Positions 29,569 through 38,288 of a stretch of DNA of 64,000 nucleotides are shown here, one piece after another. This DNA comes from a virus: the IMG/VR virus record IMGVR_UViG_3300047557_002497, positions 1 to 64,000 of that record. One strand, 5' to 3'. The first letter of the stretch is position 1, and each line of letters starts with the position of its first letter. The position numbers and the translations under genes are program-made. The notes below the pieces were generated by a model, which searched no databases, was not told the DNA's origin, and was given only the letters and a program-made list of their open reading frames with translations.

Positions 29569-29597
29569 ACTTTAACCCGTCTGAACAAAGATGGCAA
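29569..29597 (-). promoter_or_regulatory. Promoter for the Ala/Lys-rich protein
   Basis: Minus strand: -35 TTGCCA (29592-29597), 17-base spacer, -10 TAAAGT (29569-29574), in the 104-base gap after the ribonucleotide reductase stop. Confidence 0.55.
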
Positions 29598-29620
29598 GCA
29601 CTTTTTATCAATTCGTGACA

Positions 29621-31501
29621 TTAATCTGCACAGGCACCAGTCTTACGACCAAACTCATCAAGAGAGCAAGCGCCGGAGAACCCATCTTCCTCTTGCAGCA
29701 TAGTCAGTTCTTGTATGGCTTTGACTTCAGCTTTGACTTCTTCAATTGCTTTGATTGGTTCATCATAGTTTCCATTCGGTCGATAAGTCGTGCAACCCTT
29801 GGCTCCTTTATCATGAGCCAACAGATACATATTCTTGAAGCTATCAAAAGGAAAGTCAGTCGGAACATTGCAAGTCTTACTGACAGCACTATCAACGTTC
29901 TTTTGAGCAGTGCATAGAACATTGATATGTTCTTCAGCAGTGATTCCACCGTTCTGAACAGTTCTTCCACGAACATCCAGATAAGTGACACCATAGTCAG
30001 GAATAATGACCTTGATCTTGCCTTCTTTCATTATCACTGAACGTTCTTGTTCATAAGCAATGACTGGCTCAATACCAGACGAAACATTGTCTGCATACAG
30101 AGAAATTGTTCCTGTCGGAGCAATAGAAGTCAGATGACTATTTCTGATTCCATACTTCTTGATCATTTCTTGAGTTTCTGGCCAGAGAGTCTTGATGAAC
30201 TGTCCTTTCAGATAGTGCTCTGCACTATAGAGCGGAAAGCTTCCTTTTTCTTTAGAAAGCATTGCAGAAGCTTGATAGCATTTGTTTGCGATAAATGCCA
30301 ACAGTCTGTCTTGGAAATTGACAAAAGCTTCTGTTCCATATGGGAAACCAAGAGCTTCCAAAGCATTCGCCAAACCAGTAACACCGAGACCCATACGTCT
30401 CTTTCTTTGGGCCTCCAACTTCTGCTCTGGAAGTGGATATCTGCTGCGATCAATCACATTGTCCATTCCACGGACTACATGGGGAATGTCTTTCTCAAGT
30501 TGATCCCAATTGAAAGCATAGACTCGTTTCCCATCTTTATCAACTCCGAGCTGATAAAGATATTTCACAACGTTGAATGACCCAAGAAGACAAGCACCAT
30601 ATGGAGGAAGAGGCTGCTCACCACAAGGATTGGTTGCTGCAATCTTCTCACAATACCACAGGTTGTTCATTCTGTTGATTGTATCAATGAACAGAACTCC
30701 AGGCTCTGCCCAATCATAAGTGCCACGCATGATCATGTCCCAGAGAGCGAGTGCATCAACTTCTCTGTATTTCTGATCACCGAATTTGAGTGTGAAGGGT
30801 TTGCCAGAAGCAACACAATCCATGAAATCGTCTGTGATTGCAACCGAAGTATTGAAACCACGAAGAGGACGAAAATCCCAGGGAATGCTTTCATCAGTAA
30901 CTTGTTTTGCACGAATGAAAGTTTCAATATCAGGATGATCTACTCGAAGAACGAGCATCTGTGCTCCACGACGATTTCCTGCTGATGATGTAGCTTTGCA
31001 GACAGCATCATAGATTGGAGCAAATGCTAGAGGTCCATCTGTGAGTGACTGAACACCTCGGATCATATCACCTTTTGGTCGTAACGTGCTGATGTCATAT
31101 CCAACACCGCCACCTTGTCTCATCGTGATTGCAGCGAGTTTTGCTACGTCCATAATGGATTGAGAATTGAAATCCCAGCCATTACCTTTCTCAATCAACT
31201 TCTCTTCTTCTGTCGGACCATCTGTGAAACTGTCGTGAATTGTCGGCATCACGAAGCAATTGTAGAGTGTCACATTCTTGAGGCTACCTGCTCCAGCTAT
31301 GACTCTACCGGGCGGTGAATATCTCTGTTCAAGAAGAGTATCTCGAAATGCCATATAGTGTTCGTGATTGTCTTGAAGAAAACCAGCGACACGATTCATC
31401 GCTTCTCTGTGATCCTCATTCTGTCCACGATACTTCTCTGCTCCAATTGCGTCACAATGTGGATTCTGCGGTCCGACCATTTTCTTAACCCTCTGGTTCA
31501 T
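29621..31501 (-). CDS. nrdJ: Ribonucleotide reductase, class II (adenosylcobalamin-type)
   Basis: 626 residues, short for the class. YSPPGRVIAGAGS near residue 62, TLYNCFVMP with the first redox Cys82, GGGVGYDISTLRPKG, NPCGEQPLPPYGACLLGSFN with Asn291/Cys293/Glu295 (radical Cys and proton acceptors) and IAPTGTISLYAD are the barrel motifs of NrdJ. A C-terminal Cys pair (C612, C624) would reload the active site. There is no NrdB-like partner, which supports class II. It makes dNTP precursors from ribonucleotides and needs host B12. Confidence 0.92.
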   Translation of the reverse strand: MNQRVKKMVGPQNPHCDAIGAEKYRGQNEDHREAMNRVAGFLQDNHEHYMAFRDTLLEQRYSPPGRVIAGAGSLKNVTLYNCFVMPTIHDSFTDGPTEEEKLIEKGNGWDFNSQSIMDVAKLAAITMRQGGGVGYDISTLRPKGDMIRGVQSLTDGPLAFAPIYDAVCKATSSAGNRRGAQMLVLRVDHPDIETFIRAKQVTDESIPWDFRPLRGFNTSVAITDDFMDCVASGKPFTLKFGDQKYREVDALALWDMIMRGTYDWAEPGVLFIDTINRMNNLWYCEKIAATNPCGEQPLPPYGACLLGSFNVVKYLYQLGVDKDGKRVYAFNWDQLEKDIPHVVRGMDNVIDRSRYPLPEQKLEAQRKRRMGLGVTGLANALEALGFPYGTEAFVNFQDRLLAFIANKCYQASAMLSKEKGSFPLYSAEHYLKGQFIKTLWPETQEMIKKYGIRNSHLTSIAPTGTISLYADNVSSGIEPVIAYEQERSVIMKEGKIKVIIPDYGVTYLDVRGRTVQNGGITAEEHINVLCTAQKNVDSAVSKTCNVPTDFPFDSFKNMYLLAHDKGAKGCTTYRPNGNYDEPIKAIEEVKAEVKAIQELTMLQEEDGFSGACSLDEFGRKTGACAD

Positions 31502-31503
31502 TG

Positions 31504-32742
31504 TTACATCCTTATGATGGTCACGTTTTCAGCGGCACGAGTAATCGCAGTGTATAACCAGCGATGTCTCTGCTCCTTAAAAACGAAAGACTCATCGAAG
31601 ACACATACACTATCCCACTGAGAACCTTGGGATTTGTGAACTGTCAGCGCATATCCATAATCAAATTCTTGGGCGTTTGTTCTAAGCCAGTATTGTTTCT
31701 CTAGGTCTTTTGATCTACCTAGGAAGTGTTGTTCAAGAGCAGCAACCTCAATGCTGAAAATGCTGTCATCTGGATGAACGGAAAGATGAACTTTTCCATC
31801 CATTACTCCACGAACATCACTTACATTGAAGATTGCGCCATTTAGCAAGCCTAACTCAGCATTGTTCTTTAGACAAACCAAACGGTCACCGATCACAGGA
31901 TAAGCATCATCGATACCTTTGATTCTACGAATTTTTGTGTTCGCAGAATATCTTGTGTCGTTCTTACCAACTAGGATTTGATCAAAGGATAAAATCCTTT
32001 CCTCATCCAGTTTTGTTCCTTTTGGGAGAACATGACAGTTTTCACCATAGTCTCCTAGCTTAAGATAATTTCCATTTCTGACTTCTGTAGCCATTCTCAG
32101 AATTGGTGACTCAGCAGCCTGACGATGAACTTCGTCAAGCATGAAATCTGGAGCAACGTTCTCTGTGAAGAAGCCAGTGCTCGCTACAGGTGGAAGTTGA
32201 GCAGGATCACCCAATACAAGGACAGGAGTTCCAAAGTAGAGAAGATCAGCACCCATCTCATGTCCAACCATAGAGCATTCATCAATTATGATTAGAGCAC
32301 TATCTTTGACGATGCTATCTTCATTCCTGGTGAACGTTGGTTGAGAAACATTCTTCGTCTCTAGATTGATTGCTTTCCTGAGCTCATCAACCTTTGGGTG
32401 TTTGTCGATGAATCCTTGTCCATATTCTGCTAATTCTTTTAACAGATTAAGCAGATCGTTTTCAAGTTGCTTCAATCTAGAAGTGCTTTTGTCTCTGGTA
32501 TGATAAATCAATGAGTGAATCGTAGCAGCACCATCACATCCTTTTTTACGAAGAACATGAGCAGCTTTTCCTGTGTATGCTGCGAACAGAACGTCACCAT
32601 CAATTCCCTCAGCTAAATGTTTAGCGAGAGTTGTTTTTCCAGTTCCAGCGAACCCAAATAAACGGAAGACCTGATTTGAGCTCGATTCATACCAATGCTT
32701 TACAGCGAGCAAAGCCTCGTCTTGTTGTTGTGAAAATTGCAT
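31504..32742 (-). CDS. Dda/RecD2-type SF1B DNA helicase
   Basis: 412 residues. GFAGTGKT (Walker A, residues 30-37), LIIIDECSMVGHEMG (Walker B), LGDPAQLPPVAS (motif III), then DEVHRQAAES (motif IV region) and YGYALTVHKSQGSQWDSVCV (motif V in a UvrD_C_2 domain), ending WLYTAITRAAENV (motif VI). A 5'-3' helicase likely used in replication start or recombination. Confidence 0.9.
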   Translation of the reverse strand: MQFSQQQDEALLAVKHWYESSSNQVFRLFGFAGTGKTTLAKHLAEGIDGDVLFAAYTGKAAHVLRKKGCDGAATIHSLIYHTRDKSTSRLKQLENDLLNLLKELAEYGQGFIDKHPKVDELRKAINLETKNVSQPTFTRNEDSIVKDSALIIIDECSMVGHEMGADLLYFGTPVLVLGDPAQLPPVASTGFFTENVAPDFMLDEVHRQAAESPILRMATEVRNGNYLKLGDYGENCHVLPKGTKLDEERILSFDQILVGKNDTRYSANTKIRRIKGIDDAYPVIGDRLVCLKNNAELGLLNGAIFNVSDVRGVMDGKVHLSVHPDDSIFSIEVAALEQHFLGRSKDLEKQYWLRTNAQEFDYGYALTVHKSQGSQWDSVCVFDESFVFKEQRHRWLYTAITRAAENVTIIRM

Positions 32743-32762
32743 GTCATCTCCGAAGACAGTTA

Positions 32763-32784
32763 GGGCGGGACATTACTCCCGCCC
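32763..32784. terminator. GC hairpin after the SSB-like gene
   Basis: GGGCGGGA (32763-32770), 6-base loop, TCCCGCCC (32777-32784), directly past the stop of the SSB-like gene on the minus strand. No U-run; it probably attenuates read-through or protects the abundant SSB-like mRNA end. Confidence 0.55.
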
Positions 32785-32792
32785 GGTTGAAA

Positions 32793-33653
32793 TCAGAACG
32801 GGATTTCGTCTTCGTTCTTCGTCGGAGCAGGACCACTGGTTGAACGACGTGCTTGTTCAACTTCAGTCTCTTCACCAGTGTAGTCAGGTTTCGCAAGACC
32901 ACCTTTGATCATGTCTCTGAATTTCAGAGCCTCGCTCAGCAGCATCTCACCTTCTGGTGTTGCAGGATTGATCAGAGATTCGCGCCAAGAATCTTTCAGT
33001 GGAGCAACTCTGTAGTTGTAAGAAGTTCCACTCTCTCTCTTTTCCATTGCAGTCGAGATCTTTGCTCTGTTTGCATAGATCGGTGGAGCACCTTTCAATC
33101 CATACATCGCACTGATGAAGTCTTTGTAGACTTTGATCTTCGTAGAAGTGAAGCTCAGAACACAGAAGCCTTCAATCGATTCACCAGCTTGGTCAAGAAT
33201 GAGACAGTAGATGTAGAAAGTCTCGACCAGTTCATTTCCAGCAGGAGATTTGAAACTGATGCGCTTGTTTTCTGCATCTTTCGGAGGAATTCTTGAGCCA
33301 CCATTGGCCTTGATCACGTCAAGGAAAATGTCAGATTCAAGACTGTGACGTCCAGCGATACCACCGCCCTTGCTTCTGGGAATCCATTCCACAACAGCTT
33401 CTTCACGATGCACCGGAATAATGACAACCGGCTGTGAAAGAATTTCACGTGTCACAGAATTCAGGAGATCACCAGCGCGACAACCTTCGATTTGATTTTC
33501 GACGATCTCAGGAGATGTCGGTTGGAGAACGTTGATGAAAGGAATTGAGAGGTCATTGATACCAATGCCTTCAAATCCCTCATGAGCATGATCCCCATAG
33601 TCATAGGCTTGGATCTGGGCGGTCTCTTTTTTCGCAACTTCTGTGCCAGCCAT
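32793..33653 (-). CDS. Putative single-stranded DNA-binding protein
   Basis: 286 residues. IPFINVLQPTSPEIVENQIE, then GDLLNSVTREIL and VVIIPVHREEAVVEW, are the opening of a phage protein family placed with replication genes. The body is beta-rich, and the C-terminus is disordered and acidic, ending DEIPF like the SSB tip that recruits partner proteins. It lies between helicase genes. The SSB role is inferred from tip, context and size. Confidence 0.62.
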   Translation of the reverse strand: MAGTEVAKKETAQIQAYDYGDHAHEGFEGIGINDLSIPFINVLQPTSPEIVENQIEGCRAGDLLNSVTREILSQPVVIIPVHREEAVVEWIPRSKGGGIAGRHSLESDIFLDVIKANGGSRIPPKDAENKRISFKSPAGNELVETFYIYCLILDQAGESIEGFCVLSFTSTKIKVYKDFISAMYGLKGAPPIYANRAKISTAMEKRESGTSYNYRVAPLKDSWRESLINPATPEGEMLLSEALKFRDMIKGGLAKPDYTGEETEVEQARRSTSGPAPTKNEDEIPF

Positions 33654-33723
33654 GATGGCTCCTTTCGGCTATCGTTGATTGGAATGCTTCCAAGCTCACC
33701 ACTATCCTAGGTGACAGGATGGA

Positions 33724-34281
33724 TCATTTCTTTTCCTTGATCTTTGCGATACGCTGAGGATACACGCCAAAGAGATCACGAGGAATGTCGTCGCCTTCTT
33801 TGATACGCTCTTTCACCCAGGAAAGCATTGTCATGTGATGAACATCAAGGTCTTGTTTGATGACGACAGGATTTTCGAAGTTGATCTGTTGAATTTTCTC
33901 AACAAGAGTATCAGAACCTTCTTTGTCACCACGAGAGAATTCAACAACAACTGCTCTCTTGACAATAGAAGAATATCCGTGTTCATCGAGCCATTTGATT
34001 GCTGGAGCTTTTCTTTCTCCACCAATGCTTGCACGAATTTCTTCTTTGACGGTGATTTCTCTTCCATCACCAATATCGAAGGTTCCGTCCATACCTTCTG
34101 TCAGTTTTGGGATCCTAATCTCAACGAGGTCTCTTCGGAGATTACTCAATCTTTCAAGTTCTGTGTTTGTATTTTCAATATCAGCATCGATTTTGATTAG
34201 CTCATCTGCCATCTTTTGCAGTGAACGCTTGAATTCTGAGTCTGGCTCTTCTCTGAACTGTGCATATGGATCTGACATCAT
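33724..34281 (-). CDS. Hypothetical protein (185 aa) with coiled-coil N-terminus
   Basis: Residues about 15-60 are a coiled coil (MADELIKIDADIENTNTELE), followed by an alpha/beta domain with IKWLDEHGYSSIVKRAVVVE. A similar protein often sits beside phage SSB and exonuclease genes. Function unknown. It has its own promoter and an AGGAG site. Confidence 0.7.
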   Translation of the reverse strand: MMSDPYAQFREEPDSEFKRSLQKMADELIKIDADIENTNTELERLSNLRRDLVEIRIPKLTEGMDGTFDIGDGREITVKEEIRASIGGERKAPAIKWLDEHGYSSIVKRAVVVEFSRGDKEGSDTLVEKIQQINFENPVVIKQDLDVHHMTMLSWVKERIKEGDDIPRDLFGVYPQRIAKIKEKK

Positions 34282-34300
34282 TTGCTCCTGCTAGACACAA

Positions 34301-34329
34301 TAAATACCATATGTTGTGTTCAAAGACAA
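34301..34329 (-). promoter_or_regulatory. Promoter for the coiled-coil protein and SSB-like gene
   Basis: Minus strand: -35 TTGTCT (34324-34329), 17-base spacer, -10 TATTTA (34301-34306), in the gap before ATG 34281. Confidence 0.6.
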
Positions 34330-34331
34330 AT

Positions 34332-34670
34332 CTAATATATCTTCGTCACAACTTCTATGTATCTATCATTTCTGCCGCTCCACTGTAATAGCTTCACTGA
34401 ACCATTATTATAGTGAGCAGCGATAGCTGTCGCCATACCAATGAGAGCAGGATTTCCTATAAGAAGAAGATGATCATCATCGGAGAAGTCTTTCAGCTTC
34501 TCATGCATGTCACCTAATACCAAAGGAGGATCAAATGGATGCGCAGAAGGTGAGAGAAGATAGACCATCTTCCCCCAACTCTCAGCCTTATCTATAGATG
34601 AAAATCGTGGAACAAGCTCTTTGGTCGCTTGATCATATTTCATCTGTTGCTGAATGACAAAGACTGTCAT
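34332..34670 (-). CDS. Hypothetical protein (112 aa)
   Basis: Begins at ATG 34670 by TAATG overlap with the helicase stop: MTVFVIQQQMKYDQATKELV. The middle, HLLLIGNPALIGMATAIAAH, reads as an alpha/beta core with a turn like those binding nucleotides, but no family is clear. Similar small proteins follow SNF2-type helicases in other phages. Confidence 0.65.
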   Translation of the reverse strand: MTVFVIQQQMKYDQATKELVPRFSSIDKAESWGKMVYLLSPSAHPFDPPLVLGDMHEKLKDFSDDDHLLLIGNPALIGMATAIAAHYNNGSVKLLQWSGRNDRYIEVVTKIY

Positions 34671-36145
34671 TATATCCAATCTCCTTGATCGTCTTCAAGA
34701 ATCTCATTTGAAACGTTTCTCTTCGTTCTGAGATTGTTGACGATGTGCTTATCAATTGCACAATCACCAAGAATATCGATATAGTTCACAGATTCATCAT
34801 CCATACCACCACGATGGTTTCTGTCTTCTGATTGGACTCTGTCAATATATCTAAACGAGTTAGAATAATAGACAGTTGTTTTCGCCACGGTCAGAGTTAG
34901 ACCTGACCCTCCCTTTTGGGCATTTCCGACGAACCATTTCTTATCGCCGTGCTGGAATGCCAGCTTGTTCCTTTCAGCTTCATCAGGGGTTAAAGTTCCA
35001 TCATACCGAACAGCATCTTTTCCAAGAAGATCCATCAACTGATCAATATCATGCTTGAATCTAGCCCAAACAATGCCAGGACGGTAGACCTCGTCGCGAA
35101 TTTCCTCCATCACTCCAAGACGAGGATTCTTGTCTGAGAACATATGGACTGGTTCATCAATACCGACTGGGACATAGTTGCAAGCGATTTGTTGATATCG
35201 CAGCATTGCCACAATTGGAAGATCAGCACTGATGATATGATCACCAATTTCAAGGATCAAGTTTTCCTTGAGTTCTTCCATCGCAGCTTTTTGCACAGAC
35301 GACAGTTCAAAGTATCGTTTGGAGTATATCTTGGACGGAAGATCAAGAACATCTTTCTTCAGACGTCTATCAGAAATTTCCTTGAGCCATTTCTGGAGTT
35401 TTTCAATATTCTGATATCCGAGAAGCTTGTCATATCCAGGATCGTAGCCTTTCAAACGTTTAACGTCTGCAGCGAGTTCCCATTGACCGAAGAAGTTTCT
35501 GAAGTCGACTGATCCACCATGGATACCGTGATTCTTCCAGAACCACTCATCCAGAAAATTGATCTGACTGTAGAGATCGAATGGCCCAATGGAGATAGGA
35601 GTTCCAGTCAGGATTCTGCGATACTTCGCATACTTGCCAGCAGCGATAACTCTCTTTGTTCTCTTGGCATTTGGACTTTTGATATTGTGTGCTTCGTCAA
35701 GAACAAACATACATTCGCGATTTTGGAGAAAGCGCCAGACCAGCTTCTTTCCTTCTTCTGACATGATTGCATCATAGCTCATCAAAAGGATTGAGAGACC
35801 ATCATGCCTGAACAGACTTTCCATCTGTCTCTTATGTTCTTGAGTATGCTTTTTGTGATTGTTGAAAACCTGAACTCTGATATCAAGAGAAAGGTCTATT
35901 GGCATGTGAGTTGGAATTTCGTCACTACGCCAGTTTCTTTCCACACCAGAAGGTGCGACAACTAGAAGACCATTGATCTTCTTTTGTGAGTATAAAATTG
36001 AGGCATTGTCAATGATTGGTTTTGTCTTGCAGGTGCCTTGTTCCCATAGAAGACCCCATGCTTTGTCGTCATAGTGGTTGTTCAAAAACTCAACCTGATG
36101 TTCGAAAGGTTTGAGTTGGTGAGGATAGTTTTCCGGTGTGAACAT
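34670..36145 (-). CDS. SNF2/SF2-type DNA helicase
   Basis: 491 residues. LLWEQGTCKTKPIIDNA (motif I, residues 32-48), GLLVVAPSGVERNW (Ia), CMFVLDEAHNIKSPNAKRTK (motif II, DEAH), RRILTGTPISIGPFDLYSQI (motif III), and in the second RecA lobe GIVWARFKHDIDQL, GSGLTLTVAKTTVYYSNSF (V) and QSEDRNHRGG (VI, QxxxRxxR). A double-strand translocase that may remodel forks or displace proteins. It is the first gene of the early operon, directly behind control region 2, with AAAGGAG before ATG. Confidence 0.9.
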   Translation of the reverse strand: MFTPENYPHQLKPFEHQVEFLNNHYDDKAWGLLWEQGTCKTKPIIDNASILYSQKKINGLLVVAPSGVERNWRSDEIPTHMPIDLSLDIRVQVFNNHKKHTQEHKRQMESLFRHDGLSILLMSYDAIMSEEGKKLVWRFLQNRECMFVLDEAHNIKSPNAKRTKRVIAAGKYAKYRRILTGTPISIGPFDLYSQINFLDEWFWKNHGIHGGSVDFRNFFGQWELAADVKRLKGYDPGYDKLLGYQNIEKLQKWLKEISDRRLKKDVLDLPSKIYSKRYFELSSVQKAAMEELKENLILEIGDHIISADLPIVAMLRYQQIACNYVPVGIDEPVHMFSDKNPRLGVMEEIRDEVYRPGIVWARFKHDIDQLMDLLGKDAVRYDGTLTPDEAERNKLAFQHGDKKWFVGNAQKGGSGLTLTVAKTTVYYSNSFRYIDRVQSEDRNHRGGMDDESVNYIDILGDCAIDKHIVNNLRTKRNVSNEILEDDQGDWI

Positions 36146-36175
36146 ATTTTCTCCTTTTCTACATTCTTATAGCCC

Positions 36176-36203
36176 ATTATAAGCACTTTGGCAATACTGG
36201 CAA
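36176..36203 (-). promoter_or_regulatory. Early operon promoter with operator-like -35
   Basis: Minus strand: -10 TATAAT (36176-36181, perfect), 16-base spacer, -35 TTGCCA (36198-36203). The -35 lies inside one 9-bp repeat (36198-36206) and a second repeat (36189-36197) fills part of the spacer. A protein bound to these repeats would cover the promoter. Confidence 0.65.
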
Positions 36204-36453
36204 TACTTAGACTAACAATCTTGATCTATGTATTGTCAGAGATATTACCTCTTTTTACCTTTATTTACAACAGCTTAAAGAGCTTTGACAATACTGGCAA
36301 TACTGACAATACTAAAAACGCTGCTGCAACAAAACTTCCAAATGCTGGCAACCCTTGGGCATGTATTGCCAGTATTGCCAGTGATGTCAGTGATACTTTT
36401 CATGAACAAAAACAATAGGTTAAGATTTGCTCACTGACATCACTTGACATCAC
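36189..36453. promoter_or_regulatory. Control region 2: 9-bp repeats between lysis and early genes
   Basis: TGGCAATAC at 36189-36197 and 36198-36206; GTATTGTCA 36230-36238; tandem TGACAATAC/TGGCAATAC/TGACAATAC 36286-36312; tandem GTATTGCCA, GTATTGCCA, GTGATGTCA 36363-36389; TGACATCAC at 36435-36443 and 36445-36453. The layout (two direct-repeat triplets in opposite orientation) mirrors control region 1 at 2.7-3.0 kb. No gene is seen in the 308 bases between the helicase start and the endolysin stop. Confidence 0.78.
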
Positions 36454-36962
36454 TAACCTTCCATCAACTCAAAGTGTGGTCCATCGATGAAGTCAGGACC
36501 AGGATGAGTTTCTTTGTATCTGTCAACAGCCTTTATGATGTCTTTCAAAGAATTGCCATAGTCATTCAGGCATTCATACCAGTTCCCACCCCATTTGATT
36601 TTCACGTTGTGAATCTTGGCGGCTTGAGCGACAGCATGACCGATCTTGTAGTAATGATTCCAATCATCGAAATCCCACTCTCCGTTGACCCAAGCAGTGA
36701 AGTCAACAGAGTGACCTGTTCCGTCTGAAGTTACTTGATGATTGGATTTGTTCTTGTATCCATCTTTATCAGTGACCCGTTTCCCAGGTTTGGTTCTGCC
36801 TTGCTGATAAAGCTGATTTTGTTCGAATGCTGTTCTGACAGCTTTCTTTTGGACACCGAAGTCTACTTCGGAAAGACTGATCGCTGTATTTGCAACTGTG
36901 ATCAGTTTGGGATTAAGCCCGGCCATATTTGCGATCGAGGCTTTTCCAAATTTAAAGATCAT
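36453..36962 (-). CDS. Endolysin, M15-type peptidase (L-Ala-D-Glu or DD-carboxypeptidase-like)
   Basis: 169 residues. VTDKDGYKNKSNHQ (His75), GHSVDFTAWVNG (His84, Asp87) and C-terminal GPHFEL (His163) give the zinc-binding His/Asp/His of the M15_4 family; QQGRTKPG is the usual upstream block. The distance between the first His and Asp (12) is larger than the usual 7, pointing to a small loop insertion. There is no signal peptide, so export would need a holin. It cuts peptidoglycan cross-bridges at lysis. Confidence 0.85.
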   Translation of the reverse strand: MIFKFGKASIANMAGLNPKLITVANTAISLSEVDFGVQKKAVRTAFEQNQLYQQGRTKPGKRVTDKDGYKNKSNHQVTSDGTGHSVDFTAWVNGEWDFDDWNHYYKIGHAVAQAAKIHNVKIKWGGNWYECLNDYGNSLKDIIKAVDRYKETHPGPDFIDGPHFELMEG

Positions 36963-37347
36963 CTTTGTTCCCCCAAAGTTTGTGTGGATAGAATACAGCA
37001 GTCAGGATATTGTATTTTCCAGGAGACTGCTTATTGACCAGAAGCCAATATCCTTTGAGCTTGAACCAGCAGCCGATGCAGATGAGAGCATTGAAAACCC
37101 AATTGATCATCCCACGACTAACACCGATATCAGACCAAGTGAAATCGAACATCTCTGGAGTAATGTCCCAGAAAAGCAACCTGAGAATCTGGAATGATGC
37201 AAGCATCCAAATTCCAATTCCAAGGTAGTCCATTGCCTCTTTTCTGTCTCTGTGAAAGTATCTCCTGAACCCAAAGGCAACAAGGAAGAGCATGAATATT
37301 GCCATGACTCCAGTTATCATAGTCAACACTTGAAAAAAGTTATTCAT
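36952..37347 (-). CDS. Membrane protein, putative holin
   Basis: 131 residues with three likely spans: about 8-27 (TMITGVMAIFMLFLVAFGF), 42-60 (LGIGIWMLASFQILRLLFW) and 80-98 (INWVFNALICIGCWFKLKGY), plus a charged tail (GNKDDL). It overlaps the endolysin start, the usual place for a holin. Confidence 0.6.
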   Translation of the reverse strand: MNNFFQVLTMITGVMAIFMLFLVAFGFRRYFHRDRKEAMDYLGIGIWMLASFQILRLLFWDITPEMFDFTWSDIGVSRGMINWVFNALICIGCWFKLKGYWLLVNKQSPGKYNILTAVFYPHKLWGNKDDL

Positions 37348-37507
37348 GTTTTATCTGATCCCTGATTACTTCTGAAAGAGCTCGTGACAGTTGTTCGTGT
37401 ATCTGTTCTCTTCTCTTTTTGAGATTCTCAAGATAAGCAGATGTCTCCTCTACCTTTTGATTGTCAGGCTTAGTCTTCAATGAAATATTCATTCCGAATA
37501 TCATCAT
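37340..37507 (-). CDS. Small coiled-coil protein in the lysis cassette (55 aa)
   Basis: Starts at ATG 37507 (or 37504), right after the stop of the gene upstream, with GGAG 8 bases before; its stop overlaps the holin start. Sequence MMIFGMNISLKTKPDNQKVE, then a charged helix (LENLKKRREQIHEQLSRALS). No membrane span. Role unknown, perhaps a lysis timing factor. Confidence 0.6.
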   Translation of the reverse strand: MMIFGMNISLKTKPDNQKVEETSAYLENLKKRREQIHEQLSRALSEVIRDQIKHE

Positions 37508-37735
37508 TTACCTAGCTCCCATTGCTTTGACAATTATTGTCAGCTCTGTGAGGACGCTTGTCGTCTGTTTCTCACGCTCAAAAGAATTGTGCATTTGCTC
37601 GAAGAGCTTGCCAGTCAGATCATCGATCTTTTTGTCTTTTTGCTGATTCTGCCATATTGAGTAGATATTCCAGACACCAAGAACTCCATAACCAGTTAGA
37701 ACAGTGACGATCGAATCAAATATGTTACCTTCCAT
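37508..37735 (-). CDS. Single-span protein, possible second holin or antiholin
   Basis: 75 residues: hydrophobic N-terminus (SIVTVLTGYGVLGVWNIYSI), then a polar coiled coil (QQKDKKIDDLTGKLFEQMHN). One-span-plus-coiled-coil proteins of this shape are common in lysis cassettes. Confidence 0.55.
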   Translation of the reverse strand: MEGNIFDSIVTVLTGYGVLGVWNIYSIWQNQQKDKKIDDLTGKLFEQMHNSFEREKQTTSVLTELTIIVKAMGAR

Positions 37736-38078
37736 TTCCCATTACTCCTCCATCCCTTATCTTATAAAACTCAACAAGAGATTCATGACGTTCTCCACAC
37801 GCCAGTAGATTAGAACGATCAGAAATCCAAAGCTTCTCCACTTCAGATTGGCTCAATTCTCTATTAGGAAGAATAACTGGTCTTGAACATTTCACAACCA
37901 AAGATGCCGGTGGATCTACTAATACAGGAGGTTCAATCGATCCTATTGATTCTGCGCACGCTGTCAACAGAAATAGCTGGCCTAGAAGCATTAGGGTCCA
38001 AGTCGATTTCTGACATGAGATTTTTGATTTCTTCATTTCTTTGCGCAAGAATCTCAGCGAGTTCTGCTTCCCTTTCAT
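37725..38078 (-). CDS. Rz1: Rz1-type outer-membrane spanin lipoprotein
   Basis: 117 residues from ATG 38078; a shorter form from the in-frame ATG 38036 (MKKSKISCQKSTWTLMLLGQ) fits a lipoprotein signal better. Lipobox LTAC, then a Pro-rich stretch (GSIEPPVLVDPPAS). The gene overlaps the 3' part of Rz in another frame by 104-146 bases, the classic overlapping spanin arrangement. The C-terminal extension past the Pro-rich region is longer than in lambda. Confidence 0.78.
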   Translation of the reverse strand: MKGKQNSLRFLRKEMKKSKISCQKSTWTLMLLGQLFLLTACAESIGSIEPPVLVDPPASLVVKCSRPVILPNRELSQSEVEKLWISDRSNLLACGERHESLVEFYKIRDGGVMGNGR

Positions 38079-38274
38079 GAGCTAATCTTAGAGCCTCATT
38101 ATTAGCTCTAGTTATGCGATCTTTTTCAACTTGCATGGCACGCTCATATTTTTGAGTTGTCACTTCAACGCCATCGTTGAATGCATCGTGCCTGATGTAA
38201 AGACCGGCTCCCACGAGCAGGGCAATGCCCAAGAAATAAGGCATAAACCTGTTAAAGACAATACTTGAAAGCAT
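37933..38274 (-). CDS. Rz: Rz-type inner-membrane spanin
   Basis: 113 residues. N-terminal span (FMPYFLGIALLVGAGLYIRH, residues about 10-28), then a periplasmic coiled coil (EVTTQKYERAMQVEKDRITR, HEREAELAEILAQRNEEI). It pairs with Rz1 to fuse the two host membranes. Its ribosome binding site (AGGAAAC) lies at the edge of GC-rich element B. Confidence 0.8.
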   Translation of the reverse strand: MLSSIVFNRFMPYFLGIALLVGAGLYIRHDAFNDGVEVTTQKYERAMQVEKDRITRANNEALRLAHEREAELAEILAQRNEEIKNLMSEIDLDPNASRPAISVDSVRRINRID

Positions 38275-38288
38275 GGATTAGTTTCCTA

